From Alphaproteobacteria bacterium MarineAlpha9_Bin6 (GTDB taxonomy: Bacteria > Pseudomonadota > Alphaproteobacteria > UBA7887), in the NCBI GenBank assembly GCA_002937585.1, contig PTKE01000014.1:1-35764 (forward strand): a stretch of 35,764 bases of DNA. The letters run 5' to 3'. Positions 8,647 to 16,854 of the stretch are shown here, one piece after another; the stretch's first letter is position 1; each line of letters begins with the position of its first letter. The position numbers and the translations under genes were made by a program. The notes under the pieces were generated by a model, which was given only the letters and a program-made list of their open reading frames with translations, made no database searches and had not been told where the DNA came from.

Positions 8647-9516
8647 ATGCCTGGTCCGAGCTCACATAATTATTTCTCACAGCGGCTGAAGCTGCACTAC
8701 GTCGACTGGGGAAACCCAATGGCGCCACCGTTGTTACTAGTGCACGGTGGGCGAGACCACTGTCGCAGCTGGGATTGGGTAGCCGAATCATTGTGTGACC
8801 GTTACCACATTATTGCGCCGGACTTACGTGGACATGGCGATTCCCAATGGCTGGTTGGAGGGAGTTATGTCCTACCCGACTACGTCTACGACATCACACA
8901 GCTGGTACATCAGGCGAACCTGGCACCGGTCTCGATCATTAGTCATTCTCTGGGTGGCATGATCTGCCTTCAGTATGCCGGACTATTTCCTGACAATGTA
9001 CGCCAAATAGTTGCCATCGAAGGATTGGGTATGCCGCCCAATAAGGTCGAAGAAGAAGAGCGGAAAGCAATCGATATGCGTCTTGCCGGCTGGGTGGATT
9101 ATTTGCGAAAATTATCTGGCAGACGGGCACACAAATACAAAACCATCGAAGATGCAGTGAAACGAATGCAAGAAGCTAACAAGCGGCTAACACCCGACCA
9201 GGCCCACCATCTCACCATTCACGGTATCGACCAAAACGAGGATGGGACCTATAGCTGGAAGTTCGATAACTACGTTCGCGTCTTCCCGCCATACGGTTTG
9301 AGCGAAAAAGAACGTCAGTCTCTCTGGGCACGCATTTCTTGTCCAACTTTGCTTATAAGAGGTACCGAAAGCTGGGATACCAATCCCAAGGAGGATGGCC
9401 GCGCAAGTCACTTCCACGCGGCCAAAATCATTGACATGTCGGGCGCTGGTCATTGGGTTCACCACGACAGACTCCAAGAGTTTGTGACCTTAGTTGAAGA
9501 TTTTCTGACGTGCTAA
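8647..9516 (+). CDS. Alpha/beta-fold hydrolase
   Basis: A 289-residue alpha/beta hydrolase. The oxyanion segment L-V-H-G-G (about residue 37), the DLRGHG strand motif, the nucleophile elbow S-H-S-L-G-G (Ser near 101) and the C-terminal G-A-G-H-W catalytic His (near 267) are visible; the acid is probably in the strand around RGTESW. Epoxide hydrolases, haloalkane dehalogenases and C-C bond hydrolases share this plan, so the substrate is open. It lies 78 bases after the broken monooxygenase on the same strand and may belong to the same catabolic unit. No clear ribosome binding site precedes ATG 8647. Confidence 0.9.
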   Translation: MPGPSSHNYFSQRLKLHYVDWGNPMAPPLLLVHGGRDHCRSWDWVAESLCDRYHIIAPDLRGHGDSQWLVGGSYVLPDYVYDITQLVHQANLAPVSIISHSLGGMICLQYAGLFPDNVRQIVAIEGLGMPPNKVEEEERKAIDMRLAGWVDYLRKLSGRRAHKYKTIEDAVKRMQEANKRLTPDQAHHLTIHGIDQNEDGTYSWKFDNYVRVFPPYGLSEKERQSLWARISCPTLLIRGTESWDTNPKEDGRASHFHAAKIIDMSGAGHWVHHDRLQEFVTLVEDFLTC

Positions 9517-9616
9517 TCAGCCGTTTACATGACTCTACCAATACAAGTTGATTAAAAAGACCCACCACAGCAAACCGTGGTATGATGCTGCAGTAAATAA
9601 AGAGTAGGGACTTGGT

Positions 9617-10012
9617 ATGGCAAGCGTATCCCCCAAGGCGTCGCTGCCTGAGCTCGCCTCACGATATATTGACGTTCCATCAGTGCCTTGGAAGGCGACA
9701 TCAAGCCCCGGAATTGATGTCAAGGTACTTTACGAGGATAAGGCACGCGGCCTCATGACCGCCCTTTTTCGCTGGGCGCCGGGTGCTCGACTGAAATTGC
9801 ACGAACATATCGACATCGAGCAAACCTATGTTTTGGAAGGAAGCCTAGCAGATCACGAGGGCGAAGCGATTACCGGAAATTTTGTCTGGCGTCCAACTGG
9901 TAGTCAGCACGAAGCGTGGGCACCGAATGGCGCAGTAACTTTATCCATTTTTATGAAGCCTAATAAATTTTTTGGCAAAATGGACAATCGCCCCAAAGAC
10001 GCTGAGATTTAG
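9617..10012 (+). CDS. Cupin-domain protein (ChrR C-terminal-like)
   Basis: A 131-residue single-cupin protein. The first cupin motif is seen as G-A-R-L-K-L-H-E-H-I-D-I-E-Q-T-Y-V-L-E-G, giving His, His and Glu metal ligands, and the second as P-T-G-S-Q-H-E-A-W with the last His. The pattern resembles the cupin found in the anti-sigma factor ChrR and in small dioxygenases, but the zinc-binding N-terminal anti-sigma domain is missing, so it is more likely a metal-dependent enzyme or a small ligand sensor. AGGGA sits about 7 bases before ATG 9617. It is 100 bases behind the hydrolase gene. Function unknown beyond metal binding. Confidence 0.82.
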   Translation: MASVSPKASLPELASRYIDVPSVPWKATSSPGIDVKVLYEDKARGLMTALFRWAPGARLKLHEHIDIEQTYVLEGSLADHEGEAITGNFVWRPTGSQHEAWAPNGAVTLSIFMKPNKFFGKMDNRPKDAEI

Positions 10013-10018
10013 CAAAAT

Positions 10019-10049
10019 TAGTGCGCTTATGATTTTCAAACCCGCACTA
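10019..10049 (+). terminator. Possible transcription terminator after the cupin gene
   Basis: TAGTGCG (10019-10025) pairs perfectly with CGCACTA (10043-10049) over a 17-base loop, starting six bases after the cupin stop codon. A run of seven T is present, but about 15 bases further on, so it is not a textbook intrinsic terminator. Confidence 0.35.
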
Positions 10050-10140
10050 GTATTTGGTTCGTAACTTTTTTTATAGGCGCGTTCTCAAGGCGTCATTTCT
10101 GATTTACTCACATTTGGCACTAATTAATTGACGAGACATA

Positions 10141-10449
10141 ATGATGATTAAGAAATTATCGGTCGTGGCAACCTTATTGCTTTTATCGGTATCAGTTGCA
10201 GCAGCCGATAAGGTGACGGTCGACGTATTAAATTTTTCCGATATGGATCGATGGGTCAGAGTCACGGACATGATTTGTGGTACGGTACTGTGGGAAGACA
10301 ATCTTGACGCTCAGCGACGTTTGCCGGTGGAATTATGTTCCGGTGATGATGGAAAGGCCAAGATTCAACTCTATATACGGATCGGGTGTTCCAAAAACAA
10401 AACCATCTTAAAAGATGGGGTGGAGAGCGGAGCGACAATTCAATTCTAG
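10141..10449 (+). CDS. Small exported protein of unknown function
   Basis: The 102-residue product opens with Met-Met-Ile-Lys-Lys and a hydrophobic stretch (VVATLLLLSVSVAA), with a likely cut after VAAA or VAAAD. The mature part is about 80 residues and has three Cys (around 46, 66 and 80), which may form disulfides in the periplasm. I do not recognise a family. It is nine bases upstream of the interrupted cupredoxin-like gene, with which it probably forms an operon together with the following membrane protein. ATG 10141 and 10144 are both possible starts. It may help deliver or hold a metal or redox partner for its neighbours; this rests only on position. Confidence 0.7.
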   Translation: MMIKKLSVVATLLLLSVSVAAADKVTVDVLNFSDMDRWVRVTDMICGTVLWEDNLDAQRRLPVELCSGDDGKAKIQLYIRIGCSKNKTILKDGVESGATIQF

Positions 10450-10458
10450 GAATTTATT

Positions 10459-10872
10459 GTGAATGTAAGTAGGGGCTTCCAACTTCGCATAGCGGCAATA
10501 TTAATTTGCGGCACACTGCTCTCGATCGTCCCAGCTTCAATAACAAACGCTCAATATAGCCGGCCCACCCAGGGTGAACACCTGGTGAAACTGGAAATAA
10601 AGCAGCTATCAGTTTTGGATGGTTTAAAGTCCATCCGCGTCAGCCAAGGTGAAAGGATACGGTTACATTGAACAAGTGATGAGGCAGTCGTTTTACATCT
10701 TCACGAATACGATATCGAAATATCCCTATTTCCTAACACTCCATCTGAAATGACACTAGAAGCAGGAGCCACCGGTCGTTTCCCAATCACTTCACATGGG
10801 TTTGGTGCATCGAACTCCACCCACCATGACCACAAACTTACACTTATTTACCTTGAAGTTTATCCGAATTAA
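10459..10872 (+). pseudogene. Cupredoxin-like exported protein interrupted by an in-frame TGA
   Basis: The frame starts at GTG 10459 (AGGA 9 bases upstream) with a signal peptide (IAAILICGTLLSIVPASITNA). It stops at TGA 10669-10671 after E-R-I-R-L-H, and the very same frame continues for another 66 codons to TAA 10870. The continuation (TSDEAVVLHLH, then TGRFPITSHG, then LIYLEVYP) reads as the rest of a cupredoxin-like domain. In such domains the residue after R-L-x is usually Trp before T-S-D, so TGG to TGA is the simplest explanation. TGA is a normal stop elsewhere in this window (enoyl-CoA hydratase, parE, helicase), so recoding is unlikely. The full protein would be about 137 residues. 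The downstream membrane-protein gene overlaps its 3' end. Confidence 0.75.
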
Positions 10873-12355
10873 TTCAATTCGACGTAAACCCAATCGCATC
10901 CCTACGATTGTAGCAGCACTGATAGCCAACCCCTTTTGGGCTAATTCCGTTTCGGCGCACGGCTTCGCATTTCGTTATGACCTTCCGTTGCCGCTTAACT
11001 TTTACCTGATTGGGGCAGGCGCTGCTGTGTGTTTTTCGTTCGTAGTAATGGCGTATGTACTTCAATCTCGAACAATGTTGGATTCGTACCGAATTTCTCT
11101 CACCCGATTTATCCCTCACATAAATATTTCTCAGGCCGCGTTAATTTTAATTCGGCTCATATCTATTTTTTTACTACTGTTGATTATTATTTCCGGATTG
11201 TTTGGAAATCAGAGTCCCCTGAAAAATCTTGCTCCAGTGACAGTCTGGGTGATCTGGTGGATTGGATTTGTCTATATAACTTCCTTCGTTGCGAATACAT
11301 GGCCCGTTGTGAACCCTTGGTCATCTATCTTTCAAGCTGTAGAACAACTCTCTGGAAAAAGTTTCGGCAAGACCCCCTATCCGGATTGGTTAGGCGTGTG
11401 GCCAGCCTTAGTGTTGTTACTCTTATTCACTTGGATTGAACTGGTTTGGTCCGGAAGTGAACAGCCCCGACTACTTGCCATAACAATTATCTCCTACAGC
11501 GTGCTTTGCTGGACGGGTATGGCCGTTTACGGCCATCAAACATGGCTCCAGCGAGCAGAGATATTCTCAATTATATTCGCTATTTTTGCGCGCTTTTCAC
11601 CGTTGGAAACCAATCGAAGTCAAGGTGGCCCTTATCTACGTCCGTACGGCGTCGGACTACTATCACGCCAACCACCAAGCATCTCACTCACCGCATTCGT
11701 TGTGACAATGCTGGCAACTGTCACCTTCGACGGGTTTATGGAGACACCGATTTGGTTGGAAATCAAAACTGGAGTTCTGTCCACCGCAAGTCTAGTGCCT
11801 TCACTGTTACTCGTTCGAGGTGTATTTGGAAACCTTGATTCAGTATTGGAAACGATCGGACTGATGAGTGCACCGATCGCCTTTCTCTCCGTATATTTGG
11901 TAACTTGTTGGATGATCTCCCGGATTGATTCCATACGAGGAAACCGGAATAGTCTGTCCATTACCACCATTATGGCTGCACGCTGGTTTGTTCTATCACT
12001 AGTTCCAATCGCTATCGCTTATCACTTGGCTCATTATTTGTCTTACTTTTTAATTGCGGGCCAATTGTTCATTCCTTTATTGTCTGACCCCTTAGGCCTA
12101 GGTTGGGACTTGTTCAACACAGCCAGCCACCGAGTAAATATCGGTATCATCAACGCTAAGACCGTTTGGCACATATCCATCGTCGTAATTGTGCTTGGAC
12201 ATGTGATAGCGGTTTATCTTGCCCACGTAACCGCATTGCGGGTGCTTGAAGATCGGCGTCGCGCATTGGCAAGTCAATTACCTATGATTGCTCTGATGGT
12301 TGGTTACACCAGCTTCAGTTTGTGGATATTGGCGCAACCCATCGTCACGAATTGA
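10826..12355 (+). CDS. Polytopic membrane protein ('fenitrothion hydrolase'-type annotation family)
   Basis: About 510 residues with a basic N-terminus, a leader-like stretch (IVAALIANPFWANSVSA) followed by H-G-F-A-F-R-Y-D-L-P-L-P, then ten to twelve hydrophobic spans. Histidine-bearing segments occur in the late spans (IAYHLAHYLSYF, WHISIVVIVLGHV). The sequence resembles proteins I recall deposited as fenitrothion hydrolase; that label rests on one activity and is probably not the general role. The start is uncertain: ATG 10796, ATG 10826 and TTG 10853 are all in frame and none has a clear ribosome binding site; all overlap the cupredoxin-like gene. The pairing with a cupredoxin-like protein and a small secreted protein suggests a copper- or redox-linked membrane function, which is inference. 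Confidence 0.75.
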   Translation: MTTNLHLFTLKFIRINSIRRKPNRIPTIVAALIANPFWANSVSAHGFAFRYDLPLPLNFYLIGAGAAVCFSFVVMAYVLQSRTMLDSYRISLTRFIPHINISQAALILIRLISIFLLLLIIISGLFGNQSPLKNLAPVTVWVIWWIGFVYITSFVANTWPVVNPWSSIFQAVEQLSGKSFGKTPYPDWLGVWPALVLLLLFTWIELVWSGSEQPRLLAITIISYSVLCWTGMAVYGHQTWLQRAEIFSIIFAIFARFSPLETNRSQGGPYLRPYGVGLLSRQPPSISLTAFVVTMLATVTFDGFMETPIWLEIKTGVLSTASLVPSLLLVRGVFGNLDSVLETIGLMSAPIAFLSVYLVTCWMISRIDSIRGNRNSLSITTIMAARWFVLSLVPIAIAYHLAHYLSYFLIAGQLFIPLLSDPLGLGWDLFNTASHRVNIGIINAKTVWHISIVVIVLGHVIAVYLAHVTALRVLEDRRRALASQLPMIALMVGYTSFSLWILAQPIVTN

Positions 12356-12376
12356 CCCACTTTGGAATTTTTCCGA

Positions 12377-13570
12377 TCAATTAAGACCGTTGTTAAAATG
12401 TCCGGCCGGATGATACCACTTCGGCAACATAGTAATGGAGTTTGGGGCTAAACCCTTATCCTTAAAGGTATCAATACTCCCGACCACTTCTTGTTTCACG
12501 AGATCGATGACCGTAATGGAACCATCATTAATTCCAGGGAGATTCAACAAAGAATTCTGGACGTAAGCTTTACTTTCATCCGGCGTAATCGCTACGTGAT
12601 GCGCCCCTCCAGCGGTCGGTAAAGACTTAAGCAAAACAGGACGCAATGGCCCGGCGGAAATATCAAAAATGTGGAACATGCCTGGATCTGCGGTCGTGAT
12701 GTAGAGCCGATCGACCGCCCTATTAAAATAAATCTCAAGCGGCATACGCGCGCCAACCTCTTTAAAATTAAAAAGTTTCTCAGTAGTAAAAGTTTCCCTT
12801 TCTTTGTCCCACACGGCAGCCCACAAAGTGTTCGACATCATATTGGTAACATATGCTACGGGTGGGTCACTGCCCGGTACAAAGAGAGTTTCGACAGGTG
12901 CAGCACCCTTTTTATCTGACACTGCAATCGAACCTAGATACTCTCCCGTGCTCGCCTTAATCACCTCGATAGTATGTCCGGTTCCACTAAAATCGGGGGC
13001 CACACAACTGGCTACCACAATGCGATCAATGCCTTCATGGAGAGCGATCCCATGCGGATAAGTGCCCGGCATAGAAATGGTTCTAACTACTTTATCAGTG
13101 ACGGCATTCCCGACAATGACATTGGCGGAACCCATACAGGTCAAATACCATGTCGTATTGTCATCCGAAAAAATGATATTTTCTTGAACCTTACATCCTG
13201 GTGTCGGGATAGGAATGAGGCGATACGGAAACCGGGTCAGATCGATCACATGTAAGGTTTCGGTTTGCAGGGCTGTGACATAGGCCTTCGTTGTATCCTG
13301 ATTGTAGAAGATATGATGAAGTACGAACTCAGGCGAGGTGGGTATATCAATCAGTATTTTTCCGTATTCCGCCGATTCTGGATCAAGTTCGACGATCGCT
13401 ATTCCTTCCCTACGTTGATTTCCCGCTCCTTGAATTTGAAGGGACTCAAGCGACTCCTCGGCCTTAGTTTCATAATTAAGGATCGATAGCATCTCGGCCC
13501 AACTTATTGTGGGCGCCATACAAATAGATACCCCACATACAAAACCAAACACGTAGCGTTTAGTAAACAT
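12377..13570 (-). CDS. Exported beta-propeller protein (YVTN/YncE-like)
   Basis: A 397-residue periplasmic protein. The track begins 19 residues too early; ATG 13570 follows AGGAG and opens a clear signal peptide (MFTKRYVFGFVCG, cut after SWA). The mature part holds repeated strand motifs typical of seven-bladed propellers: KAYVTALQTETLHVIDL, GIALHEGIDRIVVAS, VAYVTNMMSNT, HHVAITPDESKAYVQN and GSITVIDL. Such proteins bind ligands or partner proteins, and a few carry metal or redox cofactors; no catalytic residue set is recognisable. It converges on the membrane protein gene with only 21 bases between their stops. Function unknown. Confidence 0.82.
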   Translation of the reverse strand: MFTKRYVFGFVCGVSICMAPTISWAEMLSILNYETKAEESLESLQIQGAGNQRREGIAIVELDPESAEYGKILIDIPTSPEFVLHHIFYNQDTTKAYVTALQTETLHVIDLTRFPYRLIPIPTPGCKVQENIIFSDDNTTWYLTCMGSANVIVGNAVTDKVVRTISMPGTYPHGIALHEGIDRIVVASCVAPDFSGTGHTIEVIKASTGEYLGSIAVSDKKGAAPVETLFVPGSDPPVAYVTNMMSNTLWAAVWDKERETFTTEKLFNFKEVGARMPLEIYFNRAVDRLYITTADPGMFHIFDISAGPLRPVLLKSLPTAGGAHHVAITPDESKAYVQNSLLNLPGINDGSITVIDLVKQEVVGSIDTFKDKGLAPNSITMLPKWYHPAGHFNNGLN

Positions 13571-13868
13571 CAAGTTTCTCCTACCCCACACGCACCAACC
13601 ATTTGCGTTGAATTTGGTCTCGAGCACTGAACCTCAATCAAACTCCACAATACCATGCAACGGAAGGTTTAATGTAGCTGCGGTATTCGCCGGCATCCAA
13701 CAACTTCCTCTACATTCAACCAAATCCTTTTAGTAAGGATATTGCACAATTAGATGCTGCCAAAGCCCCAAAACTAAATGCCCTCACACTCTAACAATTG
13801 TTGTCCCTTTGTGCCTGAGATCTAACCACTTTAAACTTAGGTGACCATACCTACCCGGGAGTGAATAG
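13571..13868. promoter_or_regulatory. Divergent intergenic region with two short palindromes
   Basis: This stretch separates the minus-strand propeller gene from the plus-strand dioxygenase gene and must hold both promoters. It contains ATCCTT/AAGGAT (13724-13740, 5-base spacer) and the perfect 10-base palindrome AACAATTGTT (13793-13802), 67 bases before the dioxygenase start. Either could be an operator for a ligand-responsive regulator, but no regulator gene is nearby. Confidence 0.35.
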
Positions 13869-14738
13869 ATGCGAGACCTGACCGAAGCAAATTTGACCGA
13901 AGCTGTACTTCAAAAACTCTCTAATACCAAAGACCCTCGTCTAAAAGAGGTCATGTCAAGTCTAATCCAATGCTTGCACACGTTTATTCGGGAGGTTGAA
14001 CCGACCCAAGACGAATGGTTTGACGCAATCCAGTTTCTGACCGAGGTCGGTCAAAAATGCACCGACAAGCGGCAGGAGTTTATTCTCATGTCTGATACCC
14101 TTGGAGCCAGCATGCTGATAGACGCCATCAACAATCGAAAGGTTGAGGGCACAACTGAATCAAGCGTACTTGGTCCCTATTATCGTGAATCAGCTCCTGA
14201 GTTAGCGTCCGGACAATCAATAAGTATGACCAAAGAAGGTGAAACCATACAAGTCTCCGGTCATGTTTCGGACCAAAAACACGTCCCAATAAAAGGAGCC
14301 ATTCTTGATGTTTGGCAAACGGCACCGAATGGTCTCTACGATGTTCAGGATACAAAACAGCCGGATATGAACTTACGTGGTAAATTTCGTACTGATACAA
14401 AGGGCCGGTATTTATTTCATACTGTAAAACCTGCGAGTTACCCCATCCCGACGGATGGACCAGTTGGCAAAATGTTATCAGGACTTAGTTGGCATCCTAA
14501 TCGACCTGCGCATATACATTTTATCGTATCAGCCAAGGGCTTTAAACCAGTTACAACACAACTGTTTATTGACGGCGACCCCTATCTAGAGTCAGACGCT
14601 GTGTTTGCAGTTAAAGACTCGTTAGTCGCTAAAATTGTAAGCCGTGAAGGCGCTTCGTCTAAAGATACAGCCAGCAATAACGTGTCTCCAGTACATAACG
14701 ATATCCACTATGATTTTCGACTAGAAGCTGCCCAATGA
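13869..14738 (+). CDS. Intradiol ring-cleavage dioxygenase (catechol/hydroxyquinol 1,2-dioxygenase type)
   Basis: A non-haem Fe(III) dioxygenase that opens a catechol or hydroxyquinol ring between the two hydroxyls, using oxygen. The four iron ligands are placed as in the family: Tyr157 (in N-G-L-Y-D), Tyr191 (in S-Y-P-I-P), His215 and His217 (in R-P-A-H-I-H-F). The N-terminal helical dimerisation domain comes first, followed by the S-S-V-L-G-P-Y-Y linker and the beta sandwich. The length of 289 residues suits the hydroxyquinol or catechol 1,2-dioxygenase branch rather than the two-subunit protocatechuate enzyme. No maleylacetate reductase, muconate cycloisomerase or regulator is present. It is followed at 45 bases by a ketopantoate-reductase-like gene. 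Confidence 0.92.
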   Translation: MRDLTEANLTEAVLQKLSNTKDPRLKEVMSSLIQCLHTFIREVEPTQDEWFDAIQFLTEVGQKCTDKRQEFILMSDTLGASMLIDAINNRKVEGTTESSVLGPYYRESAPELASGQSISMTKEGETIQVSGHVSDQKHVPIKGAILDVWQTAPNGLYDVQDTKQPDMNLRGKFRTDTKGRYLFHTVKPASYPIPTDGPVGKMLSGLSWHPNRPAHIHFIVSAKGFKPVTTQLFIDGDPYLESDAVFAVKDSLVAKIVSREGASSKDTASNNVSPVHNDIHYDFRLEAAQ

Positions 14739-14783
14739 ACCAAAACTCACGTATGAGACACGTGTCATGAAGGAAAAATCTAT

Positions 14784-15710
14784 ATGAAGATTGCGGTAAT
14801 AGGCGTTGGCGCAATGGGGTCGGTTTACGCCGGACTACTTGCTGACGCAGGAAACGAAGTCTGGGCAATCGATGTCTGGCGAGAACACATAGACGCAATC
14901 CGGGACCATGGTCTTCGCGTTGAAGGAAAAAGCGGAGATCGTACCGTCAAAATAGCCGCAACTATGGATGCTCAAGAGGCAGGACATTGCGACTTAGTGA
15001 TCATTGCCACCAAAGCGATGCATGTTGACGCAGCTGCTGTAGCCGCGAAACCCATTATTGGGAATAATACCACTGTGCTCACGATTCAAAACGGAATAGG
15101 TAGCTTTGAAAAAGTTGCAGCCAAATTAGGAAAAGAAAAAATTACCATCGGCGTCGCAGGTGGATTCGGAGCATCAATCACTGCCCCAGGACATGTGCAT
15201 CACAATGGCATGGAGCTAATTCGTCTTGGTGAAATGGCAGGACCAGTGACTACGCGCTTGGATAAAGTGGCCGAGGTCTGGTCCGATGCGGGATTTAATG
15301 TCAAGACGTACGATGACATACAGCGAATGGTCTGGGAGAAGCTTATTTGTAACGTGTGCTTCAGCGGCGTCTGCACAGTTTCTGAATCTCAGATTAAAGA
15401 AGTGCTTGGCGATCATGACCTTTGGCAAATAGCCAAAGGTTGTGCAACGGAAGCGTACCAAGTCGCCCGAGCAAAAGACATCAAGGTTTCTTTTGAAGAT
15501 CCAATCTCTTATGTCAAAGCGTTTGGAGAAAAAATGCCTAACGCCAGGCCGTCAATGTTGTTGGACCACATGGAAGGGAGAGCCACCGAAATCGACGTAA
15601 TTAACGGTGCCATTGTTCGGGAAGGCGCCGACACCCAGGTTACCACGCCATTTAACTCGGTAATTACAGCTTTGGTAATAGCAAAAGAAACTAGGTTGGG
15701 CTTACGTTAA
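14784..15710 (+). CDS. Ketopantoate reductase-family (PanE/ApbA) dehydrogenase
   Basis: A 308-residue NADP-dependent 2-dehydropantoate 2-reductase-type protein. The N-terminal Rossmann motif G-V-G-A-M-G-S-V-Y is at residues 7-15, the ATKAMH segment follows the third strand, and T-I-Q-N-G-I-G is the family's N-G motif. The C-terminal helical domain contains E-K-L-I-C-N-V-C and the later H-M-E-G-R-A-T-E-I-D motif. PanE proper makes pantoate for coenzyme A; many genomes hold paralogues next to catabolic genes that reduce other 2-keto acids. The position directly behind an intradiol dioxygenase favours such a catabolic paralogue, so I give no gene symbol. AAGGAAAA precedes ATG 14784. Confidence 0.88.
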   Translation: MKIAVIGVGAMGSVYAGLLADAGNEVWAIDVWREHIDAIRDHGLRVEGKSGDRTVKIAATMDAQEAGHCDLVIIATKAMHVDAAAVAAKPIIGNNTTVLTIQNGIGSFEKVAAKLGKEKITIGVAGGFGASITAPGHVHHNGMELIRLGEMAGPVTTRLDKVAEVWSDAGFNVKTYDDIQRMVWEKLICNVCFSGVCTVSESQIKEVLGDHDLWQIAKGCATEAYQVARAKDIKVSFEDPISYVKAFGEKMPNARPSMLLDHMEGRATEIDVINGAIVREGADTQVTTPFNSVITALVIAKETRLGLR

Positions 15711-15841
15711 CTTTTTTCCAAAAATAGGCCGAAATCGTTGAACGGGTTGGATCAGGTTAAAAGGCACGATCAATGTTAACTTTTGATCTCAATTTAATTT
15801 AATAACACATTGAAATAACGTATATAAAGGCAAATACATTC

Positions 15842-16603
15842 ATGGGTAAATTACAAAACAAAGCAGCGGTAATCACCGGTGGTGGGACCGGAATCGGTAG
15901 CGCAACTGCCAAACTTTTTGCGGAAGAGGGAGCACGGATCGCAATCGTCGACTGGTCCCGAGAAGCCGGCGAAACTACCGTAGCTGCAATAAACAAATCA
16001 GGAGGCGAAGCACACTTCATCGAAGCGGATGTGAGCGAACCCGATCAAATGGAAGAAGCAATCGGCAAAGCAGCTACAAAACTTTGTGCTCTTCATGTTT
16101 TACATAATAATGCAGGCGGGTCCTCAGCCCGTGACGGTATCGCGACTGACTTGCCGATCGATGAGTGGTGGCGGACTATTAAGGTCGATTTATTCGGAAC
16201 ATTCCTCGGTTGCAGATTTGCCATTCCTTTTATTGCAAGTTCTGGTGGCGGAGCCATCATAAATATGACCTCCGTCCGGGCAATAGTCGGCTCCAAAGGT
16301 GCTGCTGCCTATTCCGCCGCCAAAGGTGGGATAATTTCACTCACAAAGGCGCTCGCCCCAGAGTGTGCAGAGGATAATATCCGGATCAATGCAATAGCGC
16401 CGGGCGCCATTAAAACCGAGAGGGTGAAAAAACTTCTAGATAAAGCCGAAGAAACTGGTAACGACATGATTGTAGCGCGTCACCTACTCGGCCTTGGCGA
16501 ACCAGAAGATGTGGCCAATCTAGCACTATTCCTAGCATCAGATGACGCCCGCTTGATTACCGGTGCAATCATTCCAGTGGATAGCGGCACAAGCGCAACC
16601 TAA
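15842..16603 (+). CDS. SDR-family NAD(P)-dependent oxidoreductase
   Basis: A 253-residue classical short-chain dehydrogenase with cofactor motif TGGGTGIG (residues 12-19), NNAG, Ser in the N-M-T-S-V segment, and the Y-S-A-A-K catalytic pair. The end (AIIPVDSGTSAT) differs from the common V-D-G-G. The leader is A/T-rich and contains TATATAAAGG shortly before ATG 15842, so it probably has its own promoter. It may act with the dioxygenase and reductase upstream in one catabolic route; substrate unknown. Confidence 0.87.
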   Translation: MGKLQNKAAVITGGGTGIGSATAKLFAEEGARIAIVDWSREAGETTVAAINKSGGEAHFIEADVSEPDQMEEAIGKAATKLCALHVLHNNAGGSSARDGIATDLPIDEWWRTIKVDLFGTFLGCRFAIPFIASSGGGAIINMTSVRAIVGSKGAAAYSAAKGGIISLTKALAPECAEDNIRINAIAPGAIKTERVKKLLDKAEETGNDMIVARHLLGLGEPEDVANLALFLASDDARLITGAIIPVDSGTSAT

Positions 16604-16628
16604 TTTCCTCGGTAAGGACAGATCCGCC

Positions 16629-16754
16629 GTGACCACACGTGGACCGAAGAATCCGCTCAAAATACCCCCATGGGTACCGCTTACACTAACCGTCCTGGGA
16701 CTGGTGTATCTCACATTTGGAATCTTGCTGAGCGGACTTGGAAATGGTCAGTGA
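16629..16754 (+). CDS. Possible small one-helix membrane protein
   Basis: Within the track's 63-residue frame, GTG 16629 is preceded by AAGGA about 11 bases upstream and gives 41 residues: a short basic N-terminus (TTRGPKNPLK), then a strongly hydrophobic span (WVPLTLTVLGLVYLTFGILL), then S-G-L-G-N-G-Q. This is the layout of a single-pass small membrane protein. It begins 25 bases after the SDR stop. I do not recognise it, and short hydrophobic frames arise by chance, so confidence is modest. Confidence 0.45.
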   Translation: MTTRGPKNPLKIPPWVPLTLTVLGLVYLTFGILLSGLGNGQ

Positions 16755-16763
16755 TGGTCAGTG
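16744..16763 (+). repeat. Tandem decamer, two copies
   Basis: ATGGTCAGTG occurs twice head to tail (16744-16753 and 16754-16763), followed by a further ATG. The stop codon of the small frame at 16629 spans the junction. Probably a local slippage duplication. Confidence 0.6.
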
Positions 16764-16854
16764 ATGCTCCCCCTAAAGACGAGTAGCAATCTGCAATCCA
16801 GCATTACCGCCACGAATATCAGGATAAAATCTGGCCCTTATAAAAGCCCTACCC

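Noticed and set aside
9540-9580. ACCAC/GTGGT hairpin as a terminator after the hydrolase gene
   Set aside because: Only five base pairs and no T-run; likely chance.
10669-10671. Selenocysteine or TGA-as-Trp recoding
   Set aside because: No selenocysteine insertion hairpin is evident, the position calls for Trp, and several housekeeping genes here (parE, helicase) use TGA as a true stop.
11029-11439. 136-residue plus-strand ORF
   Set aside because: A shadow frame inside the polytopic membrane protein gene.
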